A stretch of DNA of 64,000 bases, from the NCBI RefSeq assembly GCF_000328475.2, contig NC_026479.1, positions 1,240,001 to 1,304,000 on the forward strand. The letters run 5' to 3'. The DNA is from Mycosarcoma maydis (Eukaryota > Basidiomycota > Ustilaginomycetes > Ustilaginales). Positions 9,451 to 19,292 of the stretch are shown here, piece after piece. Numbering within the stretch: position 1 is the first letter of the stretch; each line of letters begins with the position of its first letter. The position numbers and the translations under genes were made by a program. The notes below the pieces were generated by a model, which searched no databases, was not told the origin of the DNA, and saw only the letters and a program-made list of their open reading frames with translations.

Positions 9451-12400
9451 ATGAGGAAACAGTTGGATCCTCGTATCCCCACCCTCATCCGCAACAATGT
9501 GGCACTCAACCACCGCTCCTTCTTTGTGATCGTTGGAGACAAGGGAAAAGATCAGATCGTCAACCTTCACTTTCTCCTCTCGCAATCTCGTGTTCAGTCT
9601 CGGCCCAATGTTCTCTGGTGCTATAAGAAGGATCTCGGCTTCACTACACACCGCAAGAAGCGCGAGCAAAAGATCAAGAATGACATCAAGCGAGGCATCC
9701 GCGAAAAGGGCCAGGGCGATCCGTTTGAACTTTTCGTCAGTCTCACTGACATTCGATATTGCTATTACAAGGACACGCCCAAAATTCTCGGTCAGACGTA
9801 CGGCATGCTCATCCTGCAAGACTTCGAGGCTGTCACACCTAACATGCTCGCACGAACCATCGAGACGGTAGAGGGTGGCGGTGTCGTCATTCTGTTGCTC
9901 AAGACTATGTCCAGCTTGCGACAGCTCTACTCGCTTGGCATGGACGTGCATCGCAACTACCGCTCGAACGCTTCCGATGATGACCCCGTGGCACGCTTCA
10001 ATGAACGTTTCCTCCTCTCGCTTGGTGCCAATCCAGATACGCTGCTGCTCGATGACGAACTCAATGTCCTCCCACTCAGCAAGGCCAAGGACATTCAGCC
10101 ATTGCCAGAAACCAGCACTGGTGCCGGTACCGGCGTTGGCTCCACGGTGCGTAAGGGCAAGGAGCGCGTAGAGGCAGACGAGGAGCTAGCAGAGCTCAAG
10201 GACCAGGTGCGCGAGACCAAAGTCGTCGGCCAAGTTGTCCGGCACGCCAAGACTCTGGACCAAGCCAAAGCTGTACTCACCATTCTCGACATCTTGGCAA
10301 GCTCATCTCTCTCCACCACCGTAGCGCTCACTGCAGCGCGAGGTCGTGGAAAGTCGGCCGCGCTTGGTCTTTGCATTGCTGCTGCCGTGGCGCACGGTTA
10401 CAGCAATATCTTTGTTACTTCGCCAAGCCCAGAGAACCTCAAGACGCTTTTCGAGTTTGTCTTCAAGGGTCTGGATGCGCTAGGTTACGACGAGGTAGCC
10501 GACTGGGACCTGCAGAGAGGCACAGGAGAGTGGAAAGACGTCGTCGTACGCGTCAACATCTTCCGAGGCCATCGTCAGACCATCCAATACATCCAGCCGC
10601 AAGATCACCAGGTGCTGGGTCAGGCCGAGCTCGTCGTCATCGATGAAGCCGCCGCCATCCCACTGCCACTCGTTCGCAATCTCATGGGACCCTACCTCGT
10701 CTTTTTGTCTTCCACCATCAACGGCTATGAGGGTACCGGTCGCAGTCTCTCGCTCAAGCTCATCCAGCAACTTCGCGATAGCGCAAGAGGCATTGCTGAC
10801 GCGACCGACGCTGATGACTCGACCGCTTCGTCGAGCAAAGCGGTGCGCAAGCAAGCCAAAGGCGGTCTCAACACAGGTCGTGCGGCAGGTGCTGCACTGG
10901 CTGCCAGATCGCTCAAGGAGGTGGAACTCAAGGAACCCATCCGATACTCGCGCGGTGACAAGATTGAGTCGTGGCTTCATCAACTTCTCTGCCTTGATGC
11001 ATCGCTCACAAGGCTGTCATCTGCCGCACTCAAGGCCAAGGGCTGCCCGCACCCCTCATCCTGCGATCTGTACATGGTCAACCGTGACGCGCTTTTCAGC
11101 TACCATCCTGCTTCCGAGGTGTTTTTGCAGCGTATGATGGCCCTCTATGTAGCAAGCCACTACAAGAACTCGCCCAACGACCTCCAGCTTATGAGCGATG
11201 CACCAGGTCACCGACTTTTTGTTTTGCTCGCTCCTCTCAAGGGCAACGAGGGCGGTCTGCCCGAGCCTCTGTGCGTGGTTCAAGTCGCTTTGGAAGGCAA
11301 CATCAGTCGTGGCGTTGTGCTCAACAGTCTGAGCCGTGGAACGCGCGAGGCAGGCGATCTCATCCCATGGCTTGTAGCGCAACAGTTCCAGGACGCTGAT
11401 TTCGCTTCGCTCTCTGGCGCTCGTGTGGTGCGTATCGCTGTTCATCCTGACTACGCGCGCATGGGATACGGAGCACGCGCATTGCAAGCGCTCGAGGCAT
11501 TCTACAGTGGGCAGCTGCTCGACGTCGATAATGTGCGAGACGATCTCGATGACGGCGAGACATTTGCAGCTGTTCGCGACCGAAAAATCTCCAAGGATGC
11601 CAACCTGTTGCAAGGCGATGAGATTCGGGTACGAGATGCAGCACGCATGCCCGCTCTGCTGCAAAGGCTATCGGAGCGACGACCCGAGCAGCTCGACTGG
11701 CTCGGCGTGTCGTACGGTCTCACCCCACAGCTGTTCAAGTTTTGGAAAAAGGCAGGTTACACGCCACTGTGGGTGCGACAGATCGCCAACGATCTCACTG
11801 GCGAATACACGACTGTGCAACTCAAGTCGCTTGACACGTCGATATCGACGACAGGTTCAGCATGGCTCGGATCGCTGGCTGCCGATTTTCGAAAGCGCTT
11901 CATTTCGCTGCTGTCATACAGGTTCCGCGAGTTCTCCACCATCACGGCGCTTACGGTGCTCGAGGCGGCCACCCAAGGCGCGCGACTCGCTGCTGACGAC
12001 GACTCTTTGCCGGCTTCGTCAACCTCTTTGTCGTTAGGAGCTGCTGAACTGCGGACGCTGCTGACACCGTTCGACATGAAGCGTCTCGATTCGTACTCGA
12101 ACAACATGGTCGAGATGTCGGTCGTGCTTGATCTGCTTCCGACGCTTGGCGCGCTTTACTTTAACAATCGTCTTCGAGCTGTGCGTGAAGACGAGGCGAC
12201 TGCATCTGCCATTGATGCGCAAGATGACGAGGAGGAACTGCGGCTTTCTGGTCTGCAATCTTCATTGCTGCTGGCGATTGGTCTGCAAAGGAAGACGCCT
12301 GACGAGATCAGCGCCGAACTGCGATTGCCACTTCAGCAGGCCATGGCTCTCTTCGTCAAGACGGTGCGATTACTGGTGAAGAGTTTGCGAAAAGTCGAGA

Positions 12401-13002
12401 AGAGGGACATTGTACGTTCAATGCCAGAGCTCAGTTCAGGGCTTGAGGCGCGCGCTCCCCTGCGTAAAAAGGCAAACAGTGCTCGCGGCACAGACCAAAG
12501 CGACGACTGGACAGCGCTCAAGGGAGATCTGCAGTCGGAACTGCGAGATGCTGGACGCGAATTCTTGGCCGGTAACAAGGAAAGTGAAGCGTATGGCAAA
12601 TTGGATGACGATCAAGAAGAAGACGATCATGAGAGCAAGGACGGTGCCGACCAACAAGAAGATAAGGAAGAGGAAGGGGAGGAGCAGGATGATGTTGATG
12701 AGGATGATGATGATGATGATGACGACGACGAGCTCCTTACGGCCAAACAAAAGCTGATTGACTCGATGGATCTCTCCAAATATGCAATCAAGGACGGAGC
12801 AGATGGAGCCAACTGGAGTCAAGCTGAAGCTGAAGTCGCCAACATGTTGCGCAAAAACGGTGGCAACGACCTGAAAGGTTTCAACACCACCATATCAGTC
12901 AAGGGCACCAAGCGCGCGGCGGATGACAAGGTCGAGGCAAGCCCCAAGAAAGCAAAAGCATCCAATAAGAGCGGTGAAAGGAAGAAACAGAAGCGTCGAT
13001 GA
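9451..13002 (+). CDS. KRE33: RNA cytidine acetyltransferase (Kre33/NAT10)
   Basis: This nucleolar enzyme uses acetyl-CoA and ATP to make N4-acetylcytidine in 18S rRNA and, with an adaptor, in Ser/Leu tRNAs; it is needed for small-subunit processing. The protein is 1183 residues from the ATG at 9451 (MRKQLDPRIPTLI is the conserved family N-terminus; the frame upstream lacks an ATG). In order: N-terminal TmcA/DUF1726 domain, RecD-like ATPase with Walker A GRGKS at 298-302 and Walker B VVIDEA around 398-399, GNAT acetyltransferase with VRIAVHPDYARMGYG near 661-674, and the tRNA-binding-like C-terminal domain. The last 170 residues contain an Asp/Glu run and end in Lys/Arg clusters typical of nucleolar targeting. 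It is somewhat longer than yeast Kre33 because of these tails. No intron is seen. Confidence 0.96.
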   Translation: MRKQLDPRIPTLIRNNVALNHRSFFVIVGDKGKDQIVNLHFLLSQSRVQSRPNVLWCYKKDLGFTTHRKKREQKIKNDIKRGIREKGQGDPFELFVSLTDIRYCYYKDTPKILGQTYGMLILQDFEAVTPNMLARTIETVEGGGVVILLLKTMSSLRQLYSLGMDVHRNYRSNASDDDPVARFNERFLLSLGANPDTLLLDDELNVLPLSKAKDIQPLPETSTGAGTGVGSTVRKGKERVEADEELAELKDQVRETKVVGQVVRHAKTLDQAKAVLTILDILASSSLSTTVALTAARGRGKSAALGLCIAAAVAHGYSNIFVTSPSPENLKTLFEFVFKGLDALGYDEVADWDLQRGTGEWKDVVVRVNIFRGHRQTIQYIQPQDHQVLGQAELVVIDEAAAIPLPLVRNLMGPYLVFLSSTINGYEGTGRSLSLKLIQQLRDSARGIADATDADDSTASSSKAVRKQAKGGLNTGRAAGAALAARSLKEVELKEPIRYSRGDKIESWLHQLLCLDASLTRLSSAALKAKGCPHPSSCDLYMVNRDALFSYHPASEVFLQRMMALYVASHYKNSPNDLQLMSDAPGHRLFVLLAPLKGNEGGLPEPLCVVQVALEGNISRGVVLNSLSRGTREAGDLIPWLVAQQFQDADFASLSGARVVRIAVHPDYARMGYGARALQALEAFYSGQLLDVDNVRDDLDDGETFAAVRDRKISKDANLLQGDEIRVRDAARMPALLQRLSERRPEQLDWLGVSYGLTPQLFKFWKKAGYTPLWVRQIANDLTGEYTTVQLKSLDTSISTTGSAWLGSLAADFRKRFISLLSYRFREFSTITALTVLEAATQGARLAADDDSLPASSTSLSLGAAELRTLLTPFDMKRLDSYSNNMVEMSVVLDLLPTLGALYFNNRLRAVREDEATASAIDAQDDEEELRLSGLQSSLLLAIGLQRKTPDEISAELRLPLQQAMALFVKTVRLLVKSLRKVEKRDIVRSMPELSSGLEARAPLRKKANSARGTDQSDDWTALKGDLQSELRDAGREFLAGNKESEAYGKLDDDQEEDDHESKDGADQQEDKEEEGEEQDDVDEDDDDDDDDDELLTAKQKLIDSMDLSKYAIKDGADGANWSQAEAEVANMLRKNGGNDLKGFNTTISVKGTKRAADDKVEASPKKAKASNKSGERKKQKRR
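12606..12735 (+). repeat. GAT/GAC/GAA repeat coding for an acidic tract
   Basis: Within the KRE33 gene, runs of GAT, GAC, GAA and GAG codons code for an almost unbroken Asp/Glu tract, including about a dozen consecutive aspartates near 12700-12731. Such tracts are common in nucleolar proteins. The near-perfect GAT run is likely to vary in length between strains. Confidence 0.7.
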
Positions 13003-13919
13003 TCTTGCTACGCTTCAAAGTCTTTGCTGTCGCTCGCTTGTTCCGTATAATTCATGTGATTGTCAATCATGATCGATGGCGCTTCCGAAGACGATTATGA
13101 TGATCCGACTCACGACTCACTCTCTGCCAATCGAGTATTAAGCTCAAAGCGACTTACGACTCGTGACTGCGCGCACACGAACCACGGTCAAGCACAAAGA
13201 ACGAGGCTTATTCGTGATTAAGCCATAGATGCTCAGCTTGCTCTAGCATCCACGATCAATAATAATTCAGAGATTTTTGATTTAGCACGGGGTTTTATTT
13301 CCCCAAGAAAATAAATGTCGTGCCAAAACTGATTCGGGCTTTCCGTGTGATCCCTGGCTTCAGTCCTAACTTAACGTTAGATGGAAATGAATTGCGACGC
13401 GCGCTTTTTAAATTCCCTTTTTCTTGAATTTTTGAACATTTCAAATGCTATTATTAATACTTTGAAGATACGGCACAGGTTGCTCTACGTGTTTCCTTTT
13501 TCCTTCCCTCCCCCCCTTTCCTTTCTTTTCTTTTCTTTGTTTTCTTTTTCCCCCCTTCCTGGCGCCTGCGCTTTTTTGAGTCACGAGTGTCGCTTGAGCG
13601 CATTTCCCCCCTCTAACTCTCACGCTAATCGGCTGGACCAGAGTCCCGCCCGTTGATCCATCCATCTCTCCCGACACCATCGACCTATACGCATTGCTCC
13701 TCGATTTCCCACCGCATCATCACCGTTACGCATTGCTGCTGCGACATTCTCTGAGCCACGCACACCAACATCTTTTTTCGTTTCCAATCCTATCAACCGC
13801 GTCAAGGGTTCAGCTATCCGACTTCCGACGCGCCTGCTTACCTCCACGCGCTACTGGACGCGTTCTACCGCTGCCGACGCTGAATCATCTCGTTGAAAGC
13901 TATCGAGCAGACATCCACT
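13003..13919. other. Spacer between KRE33 and the AT-hook gene, pyrimidine-rich leader
   Basis: The first half is AT-richer and holds a candidate polyadenylation context for KRE33 (AAAATAAATG near 13309) and an ACTCACGACTCAC motif at about 13108. From about 13490 to 13560 there is a strong C/T tract on the plus strand, followed by C/T/A-rich leader sequence up to the ATG at 13920, as is typical of fungal promoters and 5' leaders. No gene is seen. Confidence 0.5.
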
Positions 13920-15671
13920 ATGCCGTACCACGTCGGGTACGCAACCTCCAGTCGTGCCGCATGCAAAGGCCCGAAGCCTTGCAACGGTACCAAAATCCTC
14001 AAGGGCGAGCTGCGTCTCGGCACGCTCGTCGAAATTCAAGGCTCTCAAACGTTCCAATGGCGACACTGGGGATGCGTCACGCCAAAGATCATTCGCAACA
14101 TTCAAGACAGAGACGGCATCACCGATGCTATCGATCTCAGCGGCTACGAAGAGCTTCTTCCGGTCGATCGGGCTCGCATCACACGCGCCTTTGTTCTAGG
14201 AGAAGTAGCACCTCAAGACATGACTGAGTCTCTGCGAGGCAAAGAGGAGCCTGCGGCTGCCGAAGCTGCCCAGCAGCAAGCAACTGTAGCGGCCATCCCG
14301 TCACCTGCTTCCCAACCACCTGCCAAAAAGCGAGGGTAAGTCATAGCAACATACCATTTATGATACAAAAGGCAGAAGGACTCATCTGGGATTTTGAGCT
14401 GACCGCATCGCTACAAATGTCTATCTAACGTTGATTTCTGCTACAGTCGCCCTTCTAAAGCATCTTTGGAAGCTGCCGCGGCTGCCGCGGCTGCCGCGGC
14501 ACCTGTCGCACCTAACGGTGTTGGTATTTCAGCGGCCGCACCCCCATCCTCGATACAGAAGAAGCCTGGCCGTCCTCCCAAGAACACCGCTGCGCAGCCA
14601 CCTGCTCCTGTCGTAGTTGCGCCGGCTGCTCTTCCTGCTGCCGCGCCCAGTGCACCGGCAACAAAGAAGCGAGGTCGTCCTCCCAAAAATGTAGAAGCAT
14701 CATTTGCTGCTGCTGCAATTCCTGCTGCACCTGCTCCAACTGCGGCTGAAGCACCGCAACTCAAGAAGAGGGGTCGTCCTCCGAAGGCACAAACCGCTAC
14801 GGCACAGCCCTTGGTTCCGGTGCAACAACCTTTTGCACCAGCACCCGTTGCCCCCACTGCTCCCGGTCTCGCTTCGCCCAAGAAGCGAGGAAGACCCCCC
14901 AAGAACACTGTTGCGCCCATCTCAGCACATGAAGCGGAGCGTGCTGCACCCGCTTCTGCACCAGCTGCTGCGGCTCCTTCTGTTCCCTCGGGCAGAAAGA
15001 GGGGCCGCCCCTCAAAGGCGTCTCTTGCTGAGGCGGCTGCAGCTGCAGCTGCAGCTGAAGCCTGGCCAGTTGCACCTTCCCTTGACAGCTACCCTGTGTC
15101 CAGTCATGGTTCGGCTCTGGGCGCTTACCAGCCCCCTGCACCTACGACGGCGTATGACACACCAAGTCCCAAGAAGCGCGGTCGGCCGAGAAAGGATGCC
15201 TCAGTCGCTCAGGCCAGCCCCGCCGTTACGGCTCCCAGCTATCCGCCTCAGCTTGTCTATATGGCAGCACCGACGCCTACTGTGCTTGTTGCACCTCAGG
15301 CCGCACCTGCCAAGAAACGAGGGCGCCCCAGAAAGGAGGTCAACTCGGTGGCTGCCAGTGGCGCAAGCCTGAGCCAAGTTGCCTCAGGCCCACCCATGCC
15401 GCTGCAGCCTGCTAGCCAGGCTGCGGCTGCCGCGCCCAACTCGGGAAAGAAACGGGGCCGCCCTCCCAAGGAGAAGGTGGACGAGCAGCTGCCGGTGCCT
15501 GTCAAGCGCCCACGTGGACGACCGAAGAAATCGGACGCAGTTGCTACTACGCCCGCTCATTCTTTGGCACATGCAGCACCTGCTGTGACAACGCCTCGAG
15601 CTGTTGCTCCTGGCGCCGATGTACCGGCAAAGAGGTCGCGTGGCCGACCGAGGAAAGATGCTCAAGCGTGA
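13920..15671 (+). CDS. PARP-type zinc finger protein with eleven AT-hooks (two exons)
   Basis: The coding region is 13920-14335 joined to 14447-15671, giving 546 residues. Exon 1 encodes an N-terminal zf-PARP finger: C15, C21, H49 and C52, with the ILKGELRLG and WRHWGCVTPKII segments typical of fungal single-finger proteins. It would otherwise end at a stop directly after KKRG. The intron has GTAAGT at 14336 and CTACAG ending at 14446, and joining restores KKRGRPSK, a complete AT-hook. Exon 2 is Ala/Pro-rich linker with ten further hooks of the form KKRGRPPK, KKRGRPRK or RGRPKK, for eleven in all. zf-PARP fingers recognise DNA nicks and breaks, and AT-hooks bind the minor groove of AT-rich DNA, so this is inferred to be a nuclear, HMGA-like chromatin protein. 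No catalytic PARP domain is present. Confidence 0.85.
14336..14446 (+). other. Spliceosomal intron splitting an AT-hook codon run
   Basis: This is a 111-base intron, phase 2, with donor GTAAGT and acceptor TTTCTGCTACAG. A branch-like CTAAC occurs at about 14425. Reading through gives a stop right after exon 1, while splicing yields a perfect AT-hook across the junction. That makes this the best supported intron in the window. Confidence 0.9.
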
Positions 15672-15876
15672 CCTGGCCTCGAAGCGTATCTCGATTTTTT
15701 TCTAGCCTATTCACGATTGTTATGATCAGCCAGCCGTGTCTTTCTGTTAGAGATGTTTTCCCCAGCCGATCTTGCTTGATTCGCCCTGTACCGATCACGA
15801 AAGTTTCTCGGTCTTTGTTAGCCTTCTTGTGCCTGTATCATCAACTTGTACTATTCTTGAATATTTGCGAGGTTCG

Positions 15877-15882
15877 AATAAA
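15877..15882 (+). terminator. Candidate polyadenylation signal of the AT-hook gene
   Basis: AATAAA about 205 bases after the stop codon of the zf-PARP/AT-hook gene. Assigned by motif only. Confidence 0.35.
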
Positions 15883-16649
15883 TTTGTGTTCTCCATGCAA
15901 GAGTGTGGAAATGCGTTTATCTGATGCTCCGTACTGCGAAGTACTGTACAGTCGCAGAGTATACAGCTCCTTCAAGCGAAGGTGGCAGCGGTGCCTAGCC
16001 TGGGCGATGACCATAGGCCGGCTTTTGACAAGCTGGCCCCAAGTATCGAACATTTGTAATTCTTGCTGACGATACGTTATGCTGGTGCAGGGAACGAACA
16101 TCTTTGAATGAACGCCAAAGAGTGGCAAGACCTGCCAATCAGAAGGTCACTTGTCGGCAACCACACGGACAAGCTTCCAAAGCGCTCCAGCTAACTTGAA
16201 GGACTCTGCCGCTGTGCTTATTGGAACGGCTGGCCTGGCGGATTTGCGGTTAGCTTTGGCAGATTTTGACAACACCTCTTCTCAAACGTGAAACGAGAAA
16301 GGGAAGTCAAAGAATCGAAAATAATCCAGGGAATACCGTGCATCGCTAATTGTACAAAGACTAGCTACCATATGATCTAGTTTGCTAACAAACCAGCCGT
16401 GAGAGTGTGAGAGTGTGGAGCGTGGAGTTGTCGCTCGCAACTTTTTCCGCAAATGATAGATCAGGACTCAGCATGTGGTGAATATGAGTCAAAGCTGCTA
16501 TGGAAGATGGTGATATCGACTGCCGATGGAAGTTTGGCTGCGGTTGATAATCAGTTTTTTGTGACTGTAAGGAATCGTGAATAACTTACAGTAAGTTACT
16601 TGTGATTGCATGTGTCACCTTTGGCAGAGGTGCGTGCCACTTGTCACCC

Positions 16650-16677
16650 AAAAAAAAAAAAAAAAAAAAAAAAAAAA
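16650..16677 (+). repeat. Poly(A) run, 28 bases
   Basis: An uninterrupted run of 28 adenines sits in a non-coding spacer. No target-site duplication or open frame was seen upstream that would mark it as the tail of a retroposed copy, so it is recorded as a homopolymer only. Confidence 0.85.
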
Positions 16678-16934
16678 GCCGTTCAAGACCCTAATCAACC
16701 GCGCTTTATTTATTTTATCATTGTGAATCCGTGAACAATCGTGAATATAATCACATTTTCGAAGAACGTTAGAAAGACCACAGACAGGAAGGAGACGCAA
16801 AGTGTGGAATGGTTGGCTCGTTCGCAGTCGTGAGTCGATCAGGCTGTGTGACAACGCGCGAAGGAAGGGAACTAAGTTAATCGTGAATCTTGAACAAGTT
16901 AATCGTGAAGTGAATCACGAATCACAAATAGTCA

Positions 16935-16990
16935 CGAGTGAACCTGAATCTGAATCTGAATCTGAATCGCAATCGCAATCGCAATCGCTA
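16935..16990 (+). repeat. Hexamer microsatellite (GAATCT)n then (AATCGC)n
   Basis: About four GAATCT units run directly into about four AATCGC units. The core AATC is the same as in the dispersed AATCGTGAAT motif just upstream (16880-16925), suggesting that this array arose from expansion of that motif. Confidence 0.75.
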
Positions 16991-17575
16991 CGGAGCCTCT
17001 CTCGCTGTGCAAAGCGTTGTCGGAAAAAACCATCATACATTCCGTCTCCATGTTTGTGCTTGGTGTTTGTAGTGGATGCGGCTCGGTCGTCTGGCATTGT
17101 CCCAAGCCTGAAGGCGAATGCAGTGCTGAAACAGACTTGGCGCTCTGAGTCAGACGCAAGCAGAGCCTCGGGAAAGCGAAGCAAGAAAGTCGTGCTTTCC
17201 AAGTGGGCTTGTTGGAATCGAGTGGACCCTAAGCTAACCCACTCTTGACTTACTCAGTCACCAGAGCGTGCGTGGTGTGGCACAGACGTGAGACGCTACA
17301 GCAGCAAAAGCACCCAAAAAAGACACGCACGCACTCGTGACTCTCACGCACACGCATTCACGATTCTTACACACTCTTACACCCACAGCCTCACGACTGT
17401 CACTCTGAAGCCCAACCACAAACTCGAATTTGCCGCACTGTGCTCTGTGCTCTGTGCTCTGTGCCCTGTATTCTGTGCTCTCGTTGGCCCTGTGTTGTAC
17501 TTCAAGTGCCACTCGTCCTCGCCATCATTCGTGACTGAACCCCAGCTTCCTTTCCCCCCTCTCTTGCTCATCACC

Positions 17576-17615
17576 CTCATCTCATCTCATCTCATCTCAT
17601 CTCATCTCATCTCAT
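17576..17615 (+). repeat. Pentamer microsatellite (CTCAT)8
   Basis: Eight perfect CTCAT units lie in the C/T-rich leader region upstream of SSD1. Just before it, at about 17440-17480, is an imperfect run of CTCTGTG heptamers. Confidence 0.85.
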
Positions 17616-18083
17616 TCTCGTCTTGGATTCGAGTGTCATCGTCTTCGGTCACTCTGCTTCCTTGTTTTCCTCATCACTGTCAACTCCATCTTGGCGTGGT
17701 GCTGGCTCACTGTCGTTTCAACTTCACTCTCCTTGTATCTTTTCTGCTGGTGGCTTCCGTCTCCCCTGGCACTGCTATCTCGACCCAGTCCCAAAAGTGC
17801 CATCATAGATAGTGCTCGAATCGACGCACCGCTTACAGCATTTTGATCAGCTCGCAACATACTCGATACACTGTTTCATCAGCCCTCCTTCTCCACACGG
17901 CCGCTCTCTAGAAAACCCGAACTCCTGATCGTTCGCAGATTTCTTCCTCGCGCACACCTCTGGCAGTCTTCACCTCGGCTCTTGGCCCCAAACTTCCAGC
18001 CTCTCGCGCTGACTGCTGGTCGCTTATCTCCTATCTCTAAGCTTGCACGCATCGCCCCTAGCTTCGCTGCATACCTATCAACA

Positions 18084-18188
18084 GTAAGTCTGTCCGTGCT
18101 CATCTCTGATTATCGACGCGGCGTCTTAGCACCAAACCTAACCTGTCTTTTGCACTCTGCCACCCTTTCGACATCTGTCAATGTACAG
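18084..18188 (+). other. Candidate intron in the 5' leader of SSD1
   Basis: A GTAAGT donor at 18084 and an acceptor TGTACAG ending at 18188 would define a 105-base intron. If used, it removes the first possible ATG (18181) and makes the ATG at 18238 the SSD1 start. No ATG in a matching frame is seen upstream, so this would be a leader intron. This is inference from splice-site shape only. Confidence 0.4.
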
Positions 18189-19221
18189 ACCCGTCAACTC
18201 ATCCCTCTCTCCTCTCCCCTCCCCTCCCAAAACCGTGATGGACCGAGCAGACAATAATCGCGATCTCAACGCCGTGAGCAACCGCTTGGCTGCTCAGACG
18301 GAGCACCTCCAAGGTCATTTGCAGCAGCAGCTCAATCTCAACGGCGCTGGCCAGGCCCGTAACATGTTTGCCTCCAGACCCGCTGGTCTTGCAAGCTTGG
18401 GCGAGGATGCCGAAGCAACATCGGACAGCGCTCAGACCCCTTCAACCTTTCACCGTCAAGGTGGCCCTCGCTTCGCTGGCAACGCAGCTTTTCAGAGCGC
18501 CCTCGCCCGCCATTCCAATCAAACGGGTAATTCTATCAACTCGTCTTCGGCTGCCGACTTTCGTGCAAACTTGTCCCACCAGCGTCAGCTGAGTCTCCAA
18601 AGCCGATTCGCCGATCTCGGATATAATGTCGGATCTGGTCTTGGCGCCGCTCCCAGCGAAGCCGATGACATGACCGATGATGGCTCGGTCGGATACGGTG
18701 CTTCCGCCTTTGATCCCACTCGAGGCCAGCGTAGCCATGCATCTGACTTCAGCTTCGGCTCCTCTGGCACTGCTGGCTCTCACCGACGCACTGGCAGCGA
18801 CATGAGCGGCATGCTCTCCAATCGAGGTGGACACCAACCTGCCGCGAGCGTCGGCGGTAACTCCAACTCGCTTTCGGCGCAGAGCCAAATGCTCGCAGAG
18901 CAGCAGATCGCTTTGCAACAGCAGATCGAGATGCTTCAGCTCCAGCAGCAGCAGCTCATGCACTCTGCCGGTCTTGGACAGCAAGGCTCAGTTGGCAACT
19001 CGCTCAACGGCAGCAGCCACAGCTTTGGCGGTCATCGTCGTATCCAGAGCCACGCACCTCGCTCAGGCCCTATGGGCAGCTTCTCTACGGCTGGCGCATT
19101 CAACGGTGGTGCTCTCGCCAACTTTGCGCCCAGCCAGCCCGCTACGCCAACTCCCAGCTTACCCCGAGGTCACGGTCGCCGACACTCGGTCAATGTTCTC
19201 AACAAAGCCAATCAGCAGCAA

Positions 19222-19292
<71 letters not shown>

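Larger units (their letters stand above)
15672..18180. other. Gene-free spacer rich in simple repeats
   Basis: AATAAA at 15877-15882 is a candidate polyadenylation signal for the AT-hook gene. The rest holds a pure A run, hexamer and pentamer repeats (listed separately), several copies of the CACGATTC/AATCGTGAAT motif between 16735 and 16935, and from about 17290 a long C/T-rich stretch that is presumably SSD1 promoter and 5' leader. No gene was recognised. Confidence 0.5.
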
